Source: Sphingomonas sp. H160509
GTDB taxonomy: Bacteria; Pseudomonadota; Alphaproteobacteria; Sphingomonadales; Sphingomonadaceae
Assembly: GCF_024124765.2 (NCBI RefSeq)
Contig: NZ_JAMXSR020000002.1
Location: 1,821,001 to 1,885,000, forward strand
Length of the DNA: 64,000 nt
Direction: 5' to 3'
Position numbers and translations under genes: made by a program. Numbering within the stretch: position 1 is the stretch's first letter; each line of letters starts with the position of its first letter. The notes under the pieces were generated by a model. That model was not told the origin of the DNA, made no database searches, and worked only from the letters and a program-made list of their open reading frames with translations. Of the stretch, positions 29,244 to 39,245 are shown in pieces.

Positions 29244-30334
29244 TCGACCGAGCGCCGGTCCACGAACTGCGCGCGCTCACCGGCGTTCGCGGAATCGCCG
29301 CGTGGTTCGTCGTCTTCTACCACATCCGCCTGTCTATCGCGGGACTACCTACCAGCCTGCGCGACGTTTTCGCCAAAGGGTATCTGGCGGTCGACTTCTT
29401 CTTCCTGCTGTCCGGCTTCGTGATCTGGCTGACCTGGTCCGACCGCATTCGTATCGGCGGCGCCCATGACGGTGGGACAAGCATTCCACGCTTCCTGCAA
29501 AAACGCATCGCCCGTATCTGGCCTTTGCATCTTGTCACGTTGGGCGGCGCCGTCGCACTGGCCCTGCTGCTCCGCGCGACCGGCCGCAGCGATCTGCAGT
29601 TCGTCTTCCCGGAATTGCCGCTCCACTTCCTGCTGCTCCAGAACTGGGGCTTCACGCATCATCTTGCCTGGAACGACCCGGCCTGGTCGATCAGCGCGGA
29701 ACTGGGTGCGTACCTTCTGTTTCCGTTGCTGGTTATGGCGGTGGACTGGCGGCGTTTGCCGAGCTGGGCATTGCTGGCGATCGTCGGCGGCTTGCTGGTC
29801 GGCCTACACGTGGCGATGGACGCGCCGACGCTCGGCACCGACATCCCGCGCTACGGCCTTCTTCGCTGCCTGGTAGAGTTTACGACCGGCAGCATCGTCT
29901 GCGCGCTATGGTTGCGCTGGCGTGGCGTCTTGCGCGCCCCGGTATGGGCGACACTGTTGGCTGCGCTTTTCGCAGGAGGCTGGATCGCCGGCGCGCCGGA
30001 AACGTTGATCGTGCCGGCACTGTTCGCAGCGGTCCTGCTCTTGCTGGCACTGACCGCCGGTAGGCCTGGAAATCCGTTCGAACTCAGATGGACGCATTAT
30101 CTCGGCGAGATCAGCTACGCGACCTATCTCAGCCACTTCATTCTTTGGAAGGCATTCAAACTCGCATTCGTCAGCGACGCGACCGCAGTCTCGCCAACCA
30201 GGATCGCGCTCTATCTCGTGATGGTACTGCTTACCTCTATAGCGCTCTATCATCTAATAGAACGCCCCGCCCAACACTGGCTCAACAGGCTCCCCTCCCG
30301 CTCGCGGGAGGGGGTGGGGGAGGGGCGTCCGTAA
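29240..30334 (+). CDS. Acyltransferase 3 (OafA/YrhL-like)
   Basis: This 364-residue integral membrane O-acyltransferase would modify a surface glycan with acetyl or another acyl group. Family features are ELRALTGVRGIAAWFVVFYH near the N-terminus, GYLAVDFFFLLSGFVIWLTW, and KRIARIWPLHLVTL with the catalytic-type arginine. About ten transmembrane helices are predicted. A GTG start overlaps the ligase stop. The last 13 or so residues (PSRSREGVGEGRP) are encoded by a palindromic intergenic repeat, so the natural C-terminus has been replaced or extended by repeat sequence. Confidence 0.87.
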   Translation: MIDRAPVHELRALTGVRGIAAWFVVFYHIRLSIAGLPTSLRDVFAKGYLAVDFFFLLSGFVIWLTWSDRIRIGGAHDGGTSIPRFLQKRIARIWPLHLVTLGGAVALALLLRATGRSDLQFVFPELPLHFLLLQNWGFTHHLAWNDPAWSISAELGAYLLFPLLVMAVDWRRLPSWALLAIVGGLLVGLHVAMDAPTLGTDIPRYGLLRCLVEFTTGSIVCALWLRWRGVLRAPVWATLLAALFAGGWIAGAPETLIVPALFAAVLLLLALTAGRPGNPFELRWTHYLGEISYATYLSHFILWKAFKLAFVSDATAVSPTRIALYLVMVLLTSIALYHLIERPAQHWLNRLPSRSREGVGEGRP

Positions 30335-30385
30335 CAGGTCGGTGCCCACTCCCCTCCCCTAACTCCTCCCGCAAGCGGGAGGGGA
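30291..30385. repeat. Inverted-repeat element, family P2 copy 2
   Basis: The ends read TCCCCTCCCGC and GCGGGAGGGGA as an inverted pair, each followed by a second GC-rich block. It overlaps the 3' end of the acyltransferase gene and lies before the convergent PfpI-like gene. Confidence 0.7.
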
Positions 30386-30390
30386 ACAGG

Positions 30391-30954
30391 TCAATCCACC
30401 GGCTCGTCGGCCAGCTCTTCCTCAAGCGCGGCGATGATCGCCTTGTTGAACGCGGGGATATCGTCCGGCTTGCGGCTCGTGATCAGGTTGCCGTCGACCA
30501 CGACCTCCTCGTCCACCACGTCCGCGCCCGCATTCTCCAAGTCCGTGCGGATCGACGGGAAGCTCGTCACGCGGCGACCGTCGATCACGTCCGCCTCGGC
30601 GAGCAGCCACGGGGCATGGCAGATCGCGGCGATGATCTTGCCGTCCTCCATGAACTCGGTGATGATCTCGATCGCGCGCTCCTGCAGGCGCATCGTGTCC
30701 GGGTTGGCGACGCCACCCGGCAGCACCAGCGCATCGTAATCGTCGGTATCGACTTCGTCGAGCGTCAGGTCGGGCGTCGCCGTCTCGGCCTTGTTGATGT
30801 CGCCCTTCATACCCTGAATCGGGTCGGTCTTGATCGACGCGAGCGTCACCTTCGCGCCCGCCGCCTCCAGCGCCTTGCGCGGTTCGAACAGTTCGACGGT
30901 CTCGAAACCATCGGCAGCGAGCATCAATACGCGAGCTTGGGAAAGATCGGCCAT
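30391..30954 (-). CDS. DJ-1/PfpI-family protein
   Basis: This intact 187-residue protein belongs to the class I glutamine-amidotransferase-like fold. The nucleophile elbow AAICHAPWLL contains the reactive Cys and adjacent His; the Glu partner is in FEPRKALEA. The nearest characterised relatives are PfpI/YhbO stress proteins, reported as proteases or deglycases. The C-terminal tail is unusually acidic (EEELADEPVD). It is a single gene facing the acyltransferase, divergent from topoisomerase IB. Confidence 0.87.
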   Translation of the reverse strand: MADLSQARVLMLAADGFETVELFEPRKALEAAGAKVTLASIKTDPIQGMKGDINKAETATPDLTLDEVDTDDYDALVLPGGVANPDTMRLQERAIEIITEFMEDGKIIAAICHAPWLLAEADVIDGRRVTSFPSIRTDLENAGADVVDEEVVVDGNLITSRKPDDIPAFNKAIIAALEEELADEPVD

Positions 30955-31079
30955 GTCATGTCTCCAGTGAAATCCCGTGCCCCCTCAACCAAGCGCAGCC
31001 CGCCTCGTTCCGGAACGATGCGCCTTCCCGAACATTTGCAGAGATAGTCAGAATCAGACGCCCCCAAGGGACCACCGCA

Positions 31080-32092
31080 TTGCCCACCAAGATCGTGTAT
31101 TCCGACGACTCCAAGCCCGGCATCACCCGCAAGAAGATGCGGAACGGCTGGGGCTATTGGGATGCGAAGGGCGAACGCATCACCGACCGCGACGAGATCG
31201 ACCGGCTCAACGCGGTCGGCCTGCCCCCGCCTACCGCGACGCCTGGTTCTGCCCCAAGCCCAACGGTCATATCCAGGCGGTCGGCTGGGACGAGAAGGGG
31301 CGCAAACAATACCGGTATCACTTGGGTTTCCGCGAAGCGCAGGAGGCCGCCAAGTACGAGCGTTGCGCCGACTTTGGCCACGCCCTCCCCAAGATCCGCA
31401 AGGCGGTCGAGGCCGACCTCCGCAAGCGCTCGCTGACCCGCGAACGCGCGGTCGCCGCGGTCATCCGCCTACTCGACGGCGGCCATATCCGCATCGGCAA
31501 TGAAGCCTATGCCGAGGCGAACGAGAGCTTCGGCGCCACCACGCTGCGCAAGCGCCACGGCGAAGTGAAGGGCTCGACGCTGAAACTCCAGTACAAGGGC
31601 AAGTCCGGCAAGATGCGGACACTCAAGATTACCGACCGCTCGCTCAGCAGCTTCGTCAAGAAATGCCAGGACCTCGACGAACAGCATCTGTTCGCGTGGC
31701 TCGACGATGCCGGCGTCGCGCACCCGGTCACTTCGACCGACGTCAACTGCTACATCCGCGACGTTACCGGCACCGATTTCACCGCCAAGAATTTTCGGAC
31801 CTGGGCTGCCAGCGTCGCCGCGTTCGAGGCACTCGCGTCGGCCGAGCGGGACCTCAGCCTCAAGACGATGCTCGAACCTGTCGTCGCCCGGCTCGGCAAT
31901 ACGCACGCGATCGCGCGAAAAAGCTACGTCCACCCGTCGCTGATCGCGCTCGTGAAGACCGGGCAATCGACCTTCCGCAAGGCGCTCCGCCTCCCCCGCG
32001 CCAAGCGCTACATGAGCCGCGAGGAATGTGGCCTGATCGCCTTTCTCGAAGCCGGCACGCCCGCTGTTGCGACACTGGCAAAAGCGGCCTGA
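31080..32092 (+). CDS. DNA topoisomerase IB (one frame slip)
   Basis: This is a poxvirus-like type IB topoisomerase of about 337 residues, which relaxes supercoils by single-strand nicking. Catalytic residues are in GRKQYRYH (Arg), the KTLRKRHGEVKG-type region near ATTLRKRHGEV, the TAKNFRTWAAS segment (Arg) and ARKSYVHPSL (active Tyr). The N-terminus MPTKIVYSDDSKPGITRKKM needs a TTG start, which has an AAGGGA ribosome-binding site 8 bp upstream. A C5 run near 31229 lacks one C; adding it gives LPPAYRDAWFCPKPNGHIQAV. The mscS-like gene follows 11 bp later. Confidence 0.87.
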
Positions 32093-32103
32093 CGAGTATT
32101 CCC

Positions 32104-33279
32104 ATGACCAATTCCACTGCCGCCGCCAAGCAACCGATCTTCGACGCGGGCGACGTCGGCGACCAGGCCCAGGGCTTCGTCACCGCAAGCTTTGCGTGGG
32201 TGCAAGCCTATTGGCTCCAGATCCTGATCGCGTTCGGAATCGGTGCGGTGATCGTCGTCGCGCTCCACACCGCGCGCCGCTTCGGCAGCAAGCTCTGCGA
32301 GCGCCCGCGTGCGCTGAACGGCTGGGGCATCGTCGTCGGCAAGGCGATCGCCCGCACCGGCAATTTCTTCATCGTCATGCTCGCCGCCAAGCTGGTCGCC
32401 GGCTATTCCGCCGCCCCCGGCGAAGTCGCGACGACGATCAACTTCCTCTTCACCGTCGCTGCGGTGTTCCAAGCGGCCGTCTGGGTCCGCGAGATCATCC
32501 TCGGCGCGATCGAGCACCGCACGCAGTCCGAACATTATTCGGGCGAAGCGCTGCTCTCCGCGATGGGCCTGATCCGCCTGCTCGTCACGTTCGTCGTCTT
32601 TGCCGTCGCGCTGGTGGTGGTGCTCGACAATCTCGGCGTCAACGTCACCGGCCTCGTCGCGGGTCTGGGCGTCGGCGGCATCGCGATCGGTCTGGCGGCA
32701 CAAGGCATCTTCGCCGACCTGTTCGCCGCGCTCGCGATCATTTTCGACCGTCCGTTCCGCCGCGGCGACTCGATCAGCTACGATACAGCTTCGGGCAGCG
32801 TCGAGGCGATCGGCCTCAAATCCACGCGTATCCGCGGCATCGACGGCGAGGAGCGCGTGATCTCGAACAAGAACCTCCTCAACAAGGAGATCCTCAACAA
32901 CACGCAACGCAACCACCGCCGCGCGAAGTTCGTCATCGGCGTCACCTATTCGACGCCCCCGGAGGTCTGCTCGCGCATCCCTGCGATGCTGAAGGAGATC
33001 GTCGAAGCCAACGACAAGATCTTCACGCGGGCAGGCTTTACAGGCTTCGGCGCGTCGAGCCTCGATTTCGAGGTCCAGTTCGACAGCAAGGGGCCGGATT
33101 ACGCGAGCTTCTATGACGGCCGGACGGCGGTGGGGATTGCGATCCTGAAGCGGTTCAACGACGAGAAGATCGAGATCGCCTTCCCGACCCAGGTGAATAT
33201 GTTGGCCGCACCTGACGGCTCGGTGGTGATGCCGTATCCCGAAGGGCGACGGACGGAGGCGGAAGCAACGCCCGCCTGA
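32104..33279 (+). CDS. Mechanosensitive ion channel, MscS family
   Basis: This intact 391-residue protein has four or so predicted transmembrane helices; the pore-lining helix is Gly/Ala-rich (VTGLVAGLGVGGIAIGLAAQ) followed by the MscS beta domain (RPFRRGDSISYDTASGSVEAIGL). It opens under membrane tension to release solutes. The C-terminal tail is short and acidic. It lies 11 bp after topoisomerase IB, so it may be co-transcribed; a large hairpin sits about 90 bp downstream. Confidence 0.88.
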   Translation: MTNSTAAAKQPIFDAGDVGDQAQGFVTASFAWVQAYWLQILIAFGIGAVIVVALHTARRFGSKLCERPRALNGWGIVVGKAIARTGNFFIVMLAAKLVAGYSAAPGEVATTINFLFTVAAVFQAAVWVREIILGAIEHRTQSEHYSGEALLSAMGLIRLLVTFVVFAVALVVVLDNLGVNVTGLVAGLGVGGIAIGLAAQGIFADLFAALAIIFDRPFRRGDSISYDTASGSVEAIGLKSTRIRGIDGEERVISNKNLLNKEILNNTQRNHRRAKFVIGVTYSTPPEVCSRIPAMLKEIVEANDKIFTRAGFTGFGASSLDFEVQFDSKGPDYASFYDGRTAVGIAILKRFNDEKIEIAFPTQVNMLAAPDGSVVMPYPEGRRTEAEATPA

Positions 33280-33368
33280 TTATCTACCCGGCCGCTCGAC
33301 GCCCTTCGCCTTCGCCTTCGCCTTCGGATATGCATGCGCCGGTTAGGGTAGCCCCTACCCTACCTTGT

Positions 33369-33417
33369 TCCCCCGCGAAGGCGGGAGCCCAGTCTGGGTC
33401 CCCGCCTTCGCGGGGAA
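33369..33417. terminator. Large perfect hairpin downstream of the MscS-type gene
   Basis: A stem CCCCCGCGAAGGCGGGAGCCC pairs with its near-exact complement across a short loop. It matches the arm sequence of the P1 palindromic repeats nearby (GCGAAGGC core), so it may be a collapsed repeat as well as a transcription end. Within 33280-33624 there is no gene: besides this hairpin there is a CTTCGC tandem stretch near 33307-33326 and the repeat at 33496-33601. Confidence 0.6.
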
Positions 33418-33495
33418 ACAATGCTTGCTAGGGTAACGCGAAACCACAGCTACTAAGACAAGCTGGACGTGAAGAACTCGCCGCGACGCCCCAAC

Positions 33496-33601
33496 ACCAC
33501 CCCCGCGAAGGCCGGGGCTCAATTGGCAAGGTCGCAGTAACGAAGCGCAACGGTTGTCAGCACCGTTTCCCCATTGGACCCCGGCCTCCGCCGGGGTGGT
33601 G
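33496..33601. repeat. Palindromic repeat, family P1 copy A (intergenic)
   Basis: The arms GCGAAGGCCGGGGCTCAATT (left) and, in inverse, CCGGCCTCCGCCGGGGTGGT with CCATTGG inside it (right) flank a spacer of about 45 bp. The total length of 106 bp, arm order and spacer resemble the element inside putA at 35047-35152. Confidence 0.75.
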
Positions 33602-33624
33602 CTCTATGATGTCGGGGACTCGCC

Positions 33625-36600
33625 TTATAAAACGAACGAAGGCTGAGTTCGGTCGGGCGGCAACCAAATCCCACCCTCATCCAACGACAGCAAAGTCGCA
33701 TTCCCGCCCGCACTCGTCGTATCCACAGAAACAGCCCGCTCAGCACAGAACCGATACAGATACCGCGGCCCACCAGCCTTCGGCCCAGTCCCCGACAACC
33801 CCTCGCCGCCAAAAGGCTGAGACCCCACGACCGCCCCGATCATCGACCGGTTGATATACAGATTCCCCACCGCAGCCTCGGCCTCGATCACCTCGGCCGC
33901 CCGCGCGATACGGCTGTGCAGCCCCATCGTCAGCCCATACCCCTTCGCGTTGACCCGAGCGATCGTCTCGCTCAGCTTCCCCGCCTCCCACGTCGCGACG
34001 TGCAGGATCGGCCCGAACCACTCCTGGTTCAAATCCTCGATCGCGCCGATCCGCACCAGAGTCGGCGGCACGAACAGCCCATCCGCCGGCGCGTCGAGCG
34101 TCTTGACGATCTTCGTCTTCACGCTCTCGCGATACGCCATCAGCCGGTCATACGCGGCCTGGTCGATCACCGGCCCGACATCGGTCGCGGGATCGCCCGA
34201 GCGCCCGATCCGCAGCGTCTCCATCGCCCCCGACAGCATCTCGACCACGCCGTCGGCGATATCCTCCTGCACCAGCAGCAAGCGCAACGCCGAGCAACGC
34301 TGTCCCGCAGACCGGAACGACGACGCGATAACGTCCGCCACCACCTGCTCCGGCAGCGCGGTAGAATCGACGATCATCGCGTTGATCCCGCCGGTCTCCG
34401 CGATCAACGGCACGATCGGCCGCGTCTCGTCGTCGAGCAACGACCGCGCGATCTTCCGCGACGTCGCGGTCGACCCGGTGAACGCGACACCCTGGATCCG
34501 CACGTCCGCGGTCAGCGCTGCGCCGACCTCCGGCCCGCCGGTCACGAGCACCAGCGCATCGACCGGCACGCCAGCCTCATGCGCAAGCTCAACCGCACGC
34601 GCCGCAATCCGCGGCGTCTGCGGTGCAGGCTTGGCGACCACGGTGTTGCCGGTGACGAGCGCCGCCACCGTCTGACCAAGGAAGATCGCCAGCGGGAAGT
34701 TCCACGGCGCGATCGTCGCCCAGACACCGCGACCCTCGATATGCAGCGTGTTCCGCTCGCCCGTCGGCCCCGGCAGTTCGATCGGATGCAGGTTCAGCCG
34801 CGCCTGCTGCGCATAATAGCGACAGAAGTCCGCCGCCTCGCGCACCTCGCCGATCGCGTCGCCAATCGTCTTGAACGCCTCCTGCACACAGATCGCCATC
34901 AGCTCGTCGCGATGCTTCTCGAGCAGGTCGGCTAGGCGTTCGAGGCAAGCGGCGCGATCGTCGACCGGCGTGGTGGACCAACCCGGAAACGCCGCATGTG
35001 CACGCGTAATGGCGGCCGCAACGGCACCCCCGCCAAGCCCATCTGTACCCCCCGGCGAAGGCCAGGGTCCAATTGGGAAGTCTGTCGTGACGACGCGCCG
35101 TCCTCAGCCAATCCACCGCCCCCAATTGGGCCCCGGCCTTCGCCGGGGTGGAGGTTAGGCGACAACGGCGCATTAACGGCAGCAACCGTCGCCTCCAGCG
35201 TCCCGACATCACTCAAATCCAACCCAGCAGAATTCCGGTGCCCCCGAGCCCCGAACAAATCCACCGGCAACGGAATGCTAGGATGCCGCTTCCCCCCCAC
35301 CGCAGCGATCTTCGCCACAGGATCCGCCAGAATCTCCGCCTCGGTCAGCCGCTCGTCCGCCAACTGATGCACGAAACTGGAATTCGCCCCATTCTCCAGC
35401 AACCGCCGAACCAGATACGCCAGCAGGTCGCGGTGTCCGCCAACCGGCGCATACACCCGGCAATGATAGCCGTTCTCCTGCACCAGCCGCTCGTACAGCC
35501 CGTCGCCCATACCGTGCAGCCGCTGAAACTCGAAATCGCGCGAGTTGCCAGCCCACTCCATGATCGTCGCGACCGTCAGCGCATTGTGGCTCGCGAACGC
35601 CGGCCGGATATTCTCCGCGGCCAGCATGTCCTTCGCCACGGCCAGGTACGACACGTCGGTCGCCGCCTTGCGCGTGAACAGCGGGTAGTCCGCCAGCCCC
35701 TCGACCTGCGTCCGCTTGATCTCGCTATCCCAATACGCGCCCTTCACCAGCCGCACGTTCATCACGCGGTCCAGCCCGTTCGCCCATTCGATCACCGGCC
35801 GCGCGCGCTTGCCATACGCCTGCACCGCCATGCCGAACCCGTCCCAGCCCTTCAGCGACGGCAAACCCGCGACCGCGCCGATGATGTCCAGGCTCATCTC
35901 AAGCCGTTCGGATTCCTCCGCGTCGACGGTCAGCGCGATGCCCTTCGACGCCGCCTGCACCGCCAGCGCCTCCAGCATTTCGGTCAGCGCGGGCACGCAC
36001 TCGCTCCACCGCGCCACCTCGTACCGTGGATGCAGCGCCGACAGCTTGACCGAGATCGAGTGCCCGGCCGCCGGATCGCGCCCGACCGCATCGACCGCAC
36101 CGACATACGCCTGGAAGTATCGCTGCGCGTCGGTATGCGTCCGCGCCGCCTCGCCGAGCATGTCGAAGCTCGCCGTGAAGCCCTTGTTCTCCGGCCGGCG
36201 CATCCGCTTCATCGCCTCGTCGATGGTACGACCCATCACGAAGATCTCGCCCATCATCTTCATCGCCGCGCCGACCGCCTGCCGCACGAACGGCTCGCCT
36301 GCGCGGCTGATCAGGCGACGCAGCGGCCCGGTCGATCCCTCGCCGACCAGCACGCGGCCGACCACCAGACCCCAGGTCGCCGAATTGACCAGCTTCGAGT
36401 TCGACTTGCCCGCATGCGCGCGCCAGTCGGCATCGCCCAATTTGTCCGCGATCAGCAGATCCGCCGTTTCCGGATCGGGCACGCGCAGGAACGCCTCCGC
36501 CAACGACAGCAGCGCGACGCCTTCCGACGAATTCAGCCGATATTCCTGGAGGAACTGGTTCACCCAGCCCTTGCTTTGCGCCGCCCGCAGGTCCGCGAGC

Positions 36601-36746
36601 AGTCCCAGCGCGTGCCCCATCACCCGCTCGCGCGAATCCGAATCGAGCGCGGCGCGGTCCAGCAACGGTTTTAGAACATCGGGTTCGCTCGCGCGGTACA
36701 GCTTCGCCATGATATCACGGGCATTGGACGTTACGGCAGTCGACAT
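33625..36746 (-). CDS. putA: Bifunctional proline dehydrogenase / P5C dehydrogenase PutA (one frame slip)
   Basis: This enzyme of about 1040 residues oxidises proline to glutamate in two steps. The N-terminal half is the FAD-dependent PRODH barrel (ISVKLSALHPRYE, VNVRLVKGAYWDSEIK-like region, YAPVGGHRDLLAYLVRRLLENG). The C-terminal half is the P5C dehydrogenase with TAETGGINAM-type LIAETGGINAMIVD and catalytic Cys in SAGQRCSALRLLL. There is no ribbon-helix-helix domain, so it should not self-regulate like E. coli PutA. Between the domains, about 35 residues (from PNLHPGEGRGPIG on) are encoded by an inserted palindromic repeat. The slip is in a C6 run at 35048-35053 within that repeat. Confidence 0.9.
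35047..35152. repeat. Palindromic repeat, family P1 copy B, inside putA
   Basis: The arms GGCGAAGGCCAGGGTCCAAT and, inverted, CCAATTGGGCCCCGGCCTTC enclose a spacer of about 45 bp; the whole is 106 bp, like copy A. The putA reading frame runs into and out of it in the correct frame on both sides apart from one homopolymer error in the arm. It encodes part of the linker between the two PutA domains. Confidence 0.85.
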
Positions 36747-36822
36747 TTTCCAGCTTCCGGTTGGGTGAGGCTTGCGATCCGCTTGCCTGTACGCCTAGAG
36801 ACATTTCAGCGCTTAGCGCCAA

Positions 36823-37302
36823 ATGAGCTTTGAGGGGAATGCCGTGGCGACGATCACCACCGCGCAGATGCAGCAGCGCATCGGCACCGAGACGGTCTCC
36901 GACTGGGTCGAGGTCACGCAAGAAATGATCGACAAGTTCGCCGACGCGACCGGCGACCACCAGTTCATCCACATCGATCCGGTCCGCGCGGCACAGACTC
37001 CGTTCGGCGGCACGATCGCACACGGCTTCCTGACGCTATCGCTGATGCCGCTGCTATCGTCGAAGGTCCCCGACGCGCCGACCATCGAGGGCGCGAAGAT
37101 GGGCGTCAACTACGGCGGCAACTCGGTCCGCTTCCTGACGCCCGTCCGCTCGGGCTCGAAGGTACGCGGCCGTTTCAAGCTGCTCTCGTTCGACGAAAAG
37201 CGCCCCGGCCAGTGGCAGCAGACCAATTCGTTCTCCGTCGAGATCGAAGGCCAGGAAAAGCCCGCCCTGATCGCCGAATGGATCAGCCAGGTCTTCGTTT
37301 GA
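36823..37302 (+). CDS. MaoC-like (R)-specific enoyl-CoA hydratase
   Basis: This intact 159-residue hot-dog fold protein would hydrate enoyl-CoA. The hydratase motif is FADATGDHQFIHIDPVRAA, with catalytic Asp and His, followed by PFGGTIAHGFLTLSL. It stands divergent from putA and 131 bp before a thiolase gene, with a P2 repeat between. Pairing with the thiolase hints at fatty-acid or polyhydroxyalkanoate metabolism. The start could also be a few codons in (VATITTAQM). Confidence 0.88.
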   Translation: MSFEGNAVATITTAQMQQRIGTETVSDWVEVTQEMIDKFADATGDHQFIHIDPVRAAQTPFGGTIAHGFLTLSLMPLLSSKVPDAPTIEGAKMGVNYGGNSVRFLTPVRSGSKVRGRFKLLSFDEKRPGQWQQTNSFSVEIEGQEKPALIAEWISQVFV

Positions 37303-37309
37303 AACCAAT

Positions 37310-37413
37310 TCCCCTCCCGCTTGCGGGAGGGGTCAGGGAGGGTCCGAGATAGCCGCGATTGCGCCGGCTGCTCTGGCCACCCCTCCCCAAACCCCCTCCC
37401 GCAAGCGGGAAGG
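37310..37413. repeat. Inverted-repeat element, family P2 copy 3
   Basis: Ends TCCCCTCCCGCTTGCGGGAG and, inverted, CCCTCCCGCAAGCGGGAAGG lie around a central spacer. It occupies nearly all the gap between the MaoC-like and thiolase genes; its right end is 21 bp before the thiolase start. Confidence 0.7.
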
Positions 37414-37433
37414 CAGCAGATAAGGATAACATC

Positions 37434-38612
37434 ATGCGTTCAGCCGTCATCGTCTCCACCGCCCGCACCCCCATCGGCCGCGCCTACCGCGGCGGCTTCA
37501 ACAACACCCCCGCCCCGACTTTGGCGTCGCATTCGATCAAGGCCGCGGTCGAGCGCGCCGGCATCGACGGCGCCGAAGTTGACGATGTAGTCTTCGGCTG
37601 CGCCCTCCAGCAAGGTCACCAGGCCGGCAACATCGCCCGCACGTCGTTGCTCCGCGCCGGCCTCCCCGTCACCGTCTCGGGCATGTCGGTCGATCGCCAG
37701 TGCGCCTCCGGCCTGATGGCGATCGCCACCGCCGCCAAGCAGATCATCACCGACAACATGGACATCACGATCGGCGGCGGCGTCGAGAGCATCAGCCTCG
37801 TCCAGACCCCGCAGATGCGCGTCGCCCCCGATCCCCAGCTGATCGCGATGCACAAGGACGTCTACATGCCGATGCTGCAGACCGCCGAGGTCGTCGCCAA
37901 GCGCTACGGTATCAGTCGCGACGCGATGGACGCCTACGCGCTCCAGTCGCAGCAGCGCACGGCCGCCGCGCAGGCCGCCGGCTATTTCGATGCGGAGATC
38001 GTGCCCGTCGATGCCAACATGGCCATCGTCAACAAGGAAACGAAGGAAGTCACGTACAAGGATGTGACGATCACCAAGGACGAGGGCAACCGCGCCGACA
38101 CCACACTGGAAGGGCTCCAGTCGCTCAAGCCAGTCATGGGTCCCGACTTCACGATCACCGCGGGCAACGCATCACAGCTATCGGACGGCTCGTCGTCGTC
38201 GGTGTTGATGGAAGAGAAGATCGCCTCGCAGCGCGGTCTCCAGCCGCTCGGTCGCTATGTCGGCATGGCGGTCGGCGGCACCGAGCCCGACGAGATGGGC
38301 ATCGGCCCGGTCGTGGCGATCCCCAAGCTACTCAAGCGCTTCGGCCTCAAGATGGACGATATCGGCCTGTGGGAACTGAACGAGGCGTTTGCGGTGCAGG
38401 TCCTGTATTGCCGTGACCATCTCGGCATCCCCGACGAGCTGCTCAACGTCAGCGGCGGCGCGATCTCGATCGGCCACCCCTACGGCATGACCGGCGCCCG
38501 CGCGACTGGCCATGCGTTGATCGAAGGCAAGCGTCGCGGCGCGAAGTATGTCGTGGTCACGATGTGCGTCGGCGGCGGCATGGGCGCAGCCGGATTGTTC
38601 GAGGTGCTGTAA
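37434..38612 (+). CDS. Acetyl-CoA C-acyltransferase (thiolase)
   Basis: This intact 392-residue thiolase cleaves 3-ketoacyl-CoA or condenses acyl-CoAs. The nucleophile Cys is in [10 protein letters not shown] near residue 90, the His in [12 protein letters not shown] near 350, and the second Cys in [11 protein letters not shown] near the end. The start follows AAGGATAACATC. It is probably co-transcribed with the MaoC-like gene, and a perfect hairpin terminates it. A second thiolase lies in the catabolic island at 58491. Confidence 0.92.
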   Translation: MRSAVIVSTARTPIGRAYRGGFNNTPAPTLASHSIKAAVERAGIDGAEVDDVVFGCALQQGHQAGNIARTSLLRAGLPVTVSGMSVDRQCASGLMAIATAAKQIITDNMDITIGGGVESISLVQTPQMRVAPDPQLIAMHKDVYMPMLQTAEVVAKRYGISRDAMDAYALQSQQRTAAAQAAGYFDAEIVPVDANMAIVNKETKEVTYKDVTITKDEGNRADTTLEGLQSLKPVMGPDFTITAGNASQLSDGSSSSVLMEEKIASQRGLQPLGRYVGMAVGGTEPDEMGIGPVVAIPKLLKRFGLKMDDIGLWELNEAFAVQVLYCRDHLGIPDELLNVSGGAISIGHPYGMTGARATGHALIEGKRRGAKYVVVTMCVGGGMGAAGLFEVL

Positions 38613-38622
38613 ATTCGAAATG

Positions 38623-38658
38623 CAGCGCCGGTGTAGCCCACGTACTACACCGGCGCTG
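38623..38658 (+). terminator. Hairpin terminator after thiolase
   Basis: A perfect 14-bp stem CAGCGCCGGTGTAG / CTACACCGGCGCTG with loop CCCACGTA begins 10 bp after the thiolase stop. Confidence 0.75.
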
Positions 38659-38699
38659 TCCCCATCGTCTTGCCTATATGGTCCCCGGCCGTGTTAGCA

Positions 38700-39245
38700 G
38701 CTCCGTTCAATATTCTGGAACCGCACGCAGTCGGGTCCCTACAACGCATTACGAAACTAAAATGCCGCCCAGCCCTTCTGTTACTGAACTGCTCGACGCC
38801 TGGCTACGCCTGCTGCGGCTACTCGACGCGCCGCAGGACATCACGGTATTGGCGCCGCTTTGCGAGCGTAAATCCTTTGCTGCCTATTTCAGGGCCAGCA
38901 AGGAGCATCGTCCGCCAGATCGCGCGTGCGGATAGCCGCCTTTCGCAGGTACGCCCCGCAATTACGCTACTCCATGAGCAGTTCGACCAGCCTTTACGCG
39001 TCGAAGCGTTGACCGATGAGGCAGGCATGAGTTCGGCTTCGCTACACCGGCATTTTCGAACGGCAACGACGATGAGCCGCTATAGTATCAGAAGAGCTTG
39101 TGATTGCAGGAGGCTCGTCGACTAATCCTCAGCGGCCGCGACGTTGCCGCGGCCGGCTATGCCGTCGGGTACGAAAGCGTATCGCGATTCAGTCACGAGT
39201 ATGCCCGGCTCTTTGGCTCCACCATCCTCTCGCGATACCAAGAGC
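38700..39245 (+). pseudogene. Degraded AraC-family regulator (AraC_N type)
   Basis: Fragments in three frames together read like an AraC regulator with the AraC_N domain: ELLDAWLRLLRLLDAPQDI, then RQIARADSRLSQVRPAITLL, QPLRVEALTDEAGMSSASLHRHF and [24 protein letters not shown]. The N-terminal part of the family is missing, and changes occur outside homopolymers, including loss of the usual linker in the helix-turn-helix region near 39085. Unlike the single-slip genes elsewhere, this looks like real decay. It may mark the left edge of the accessory region. Confidence 0.7.

Noticed and set aside
33361..33601. A CRISPR-like cluster of repeats after the MscS-type gene
   Set aside because: There are only two unlike palindromes and a short CTTCGC tandem run, with no regular spacers.
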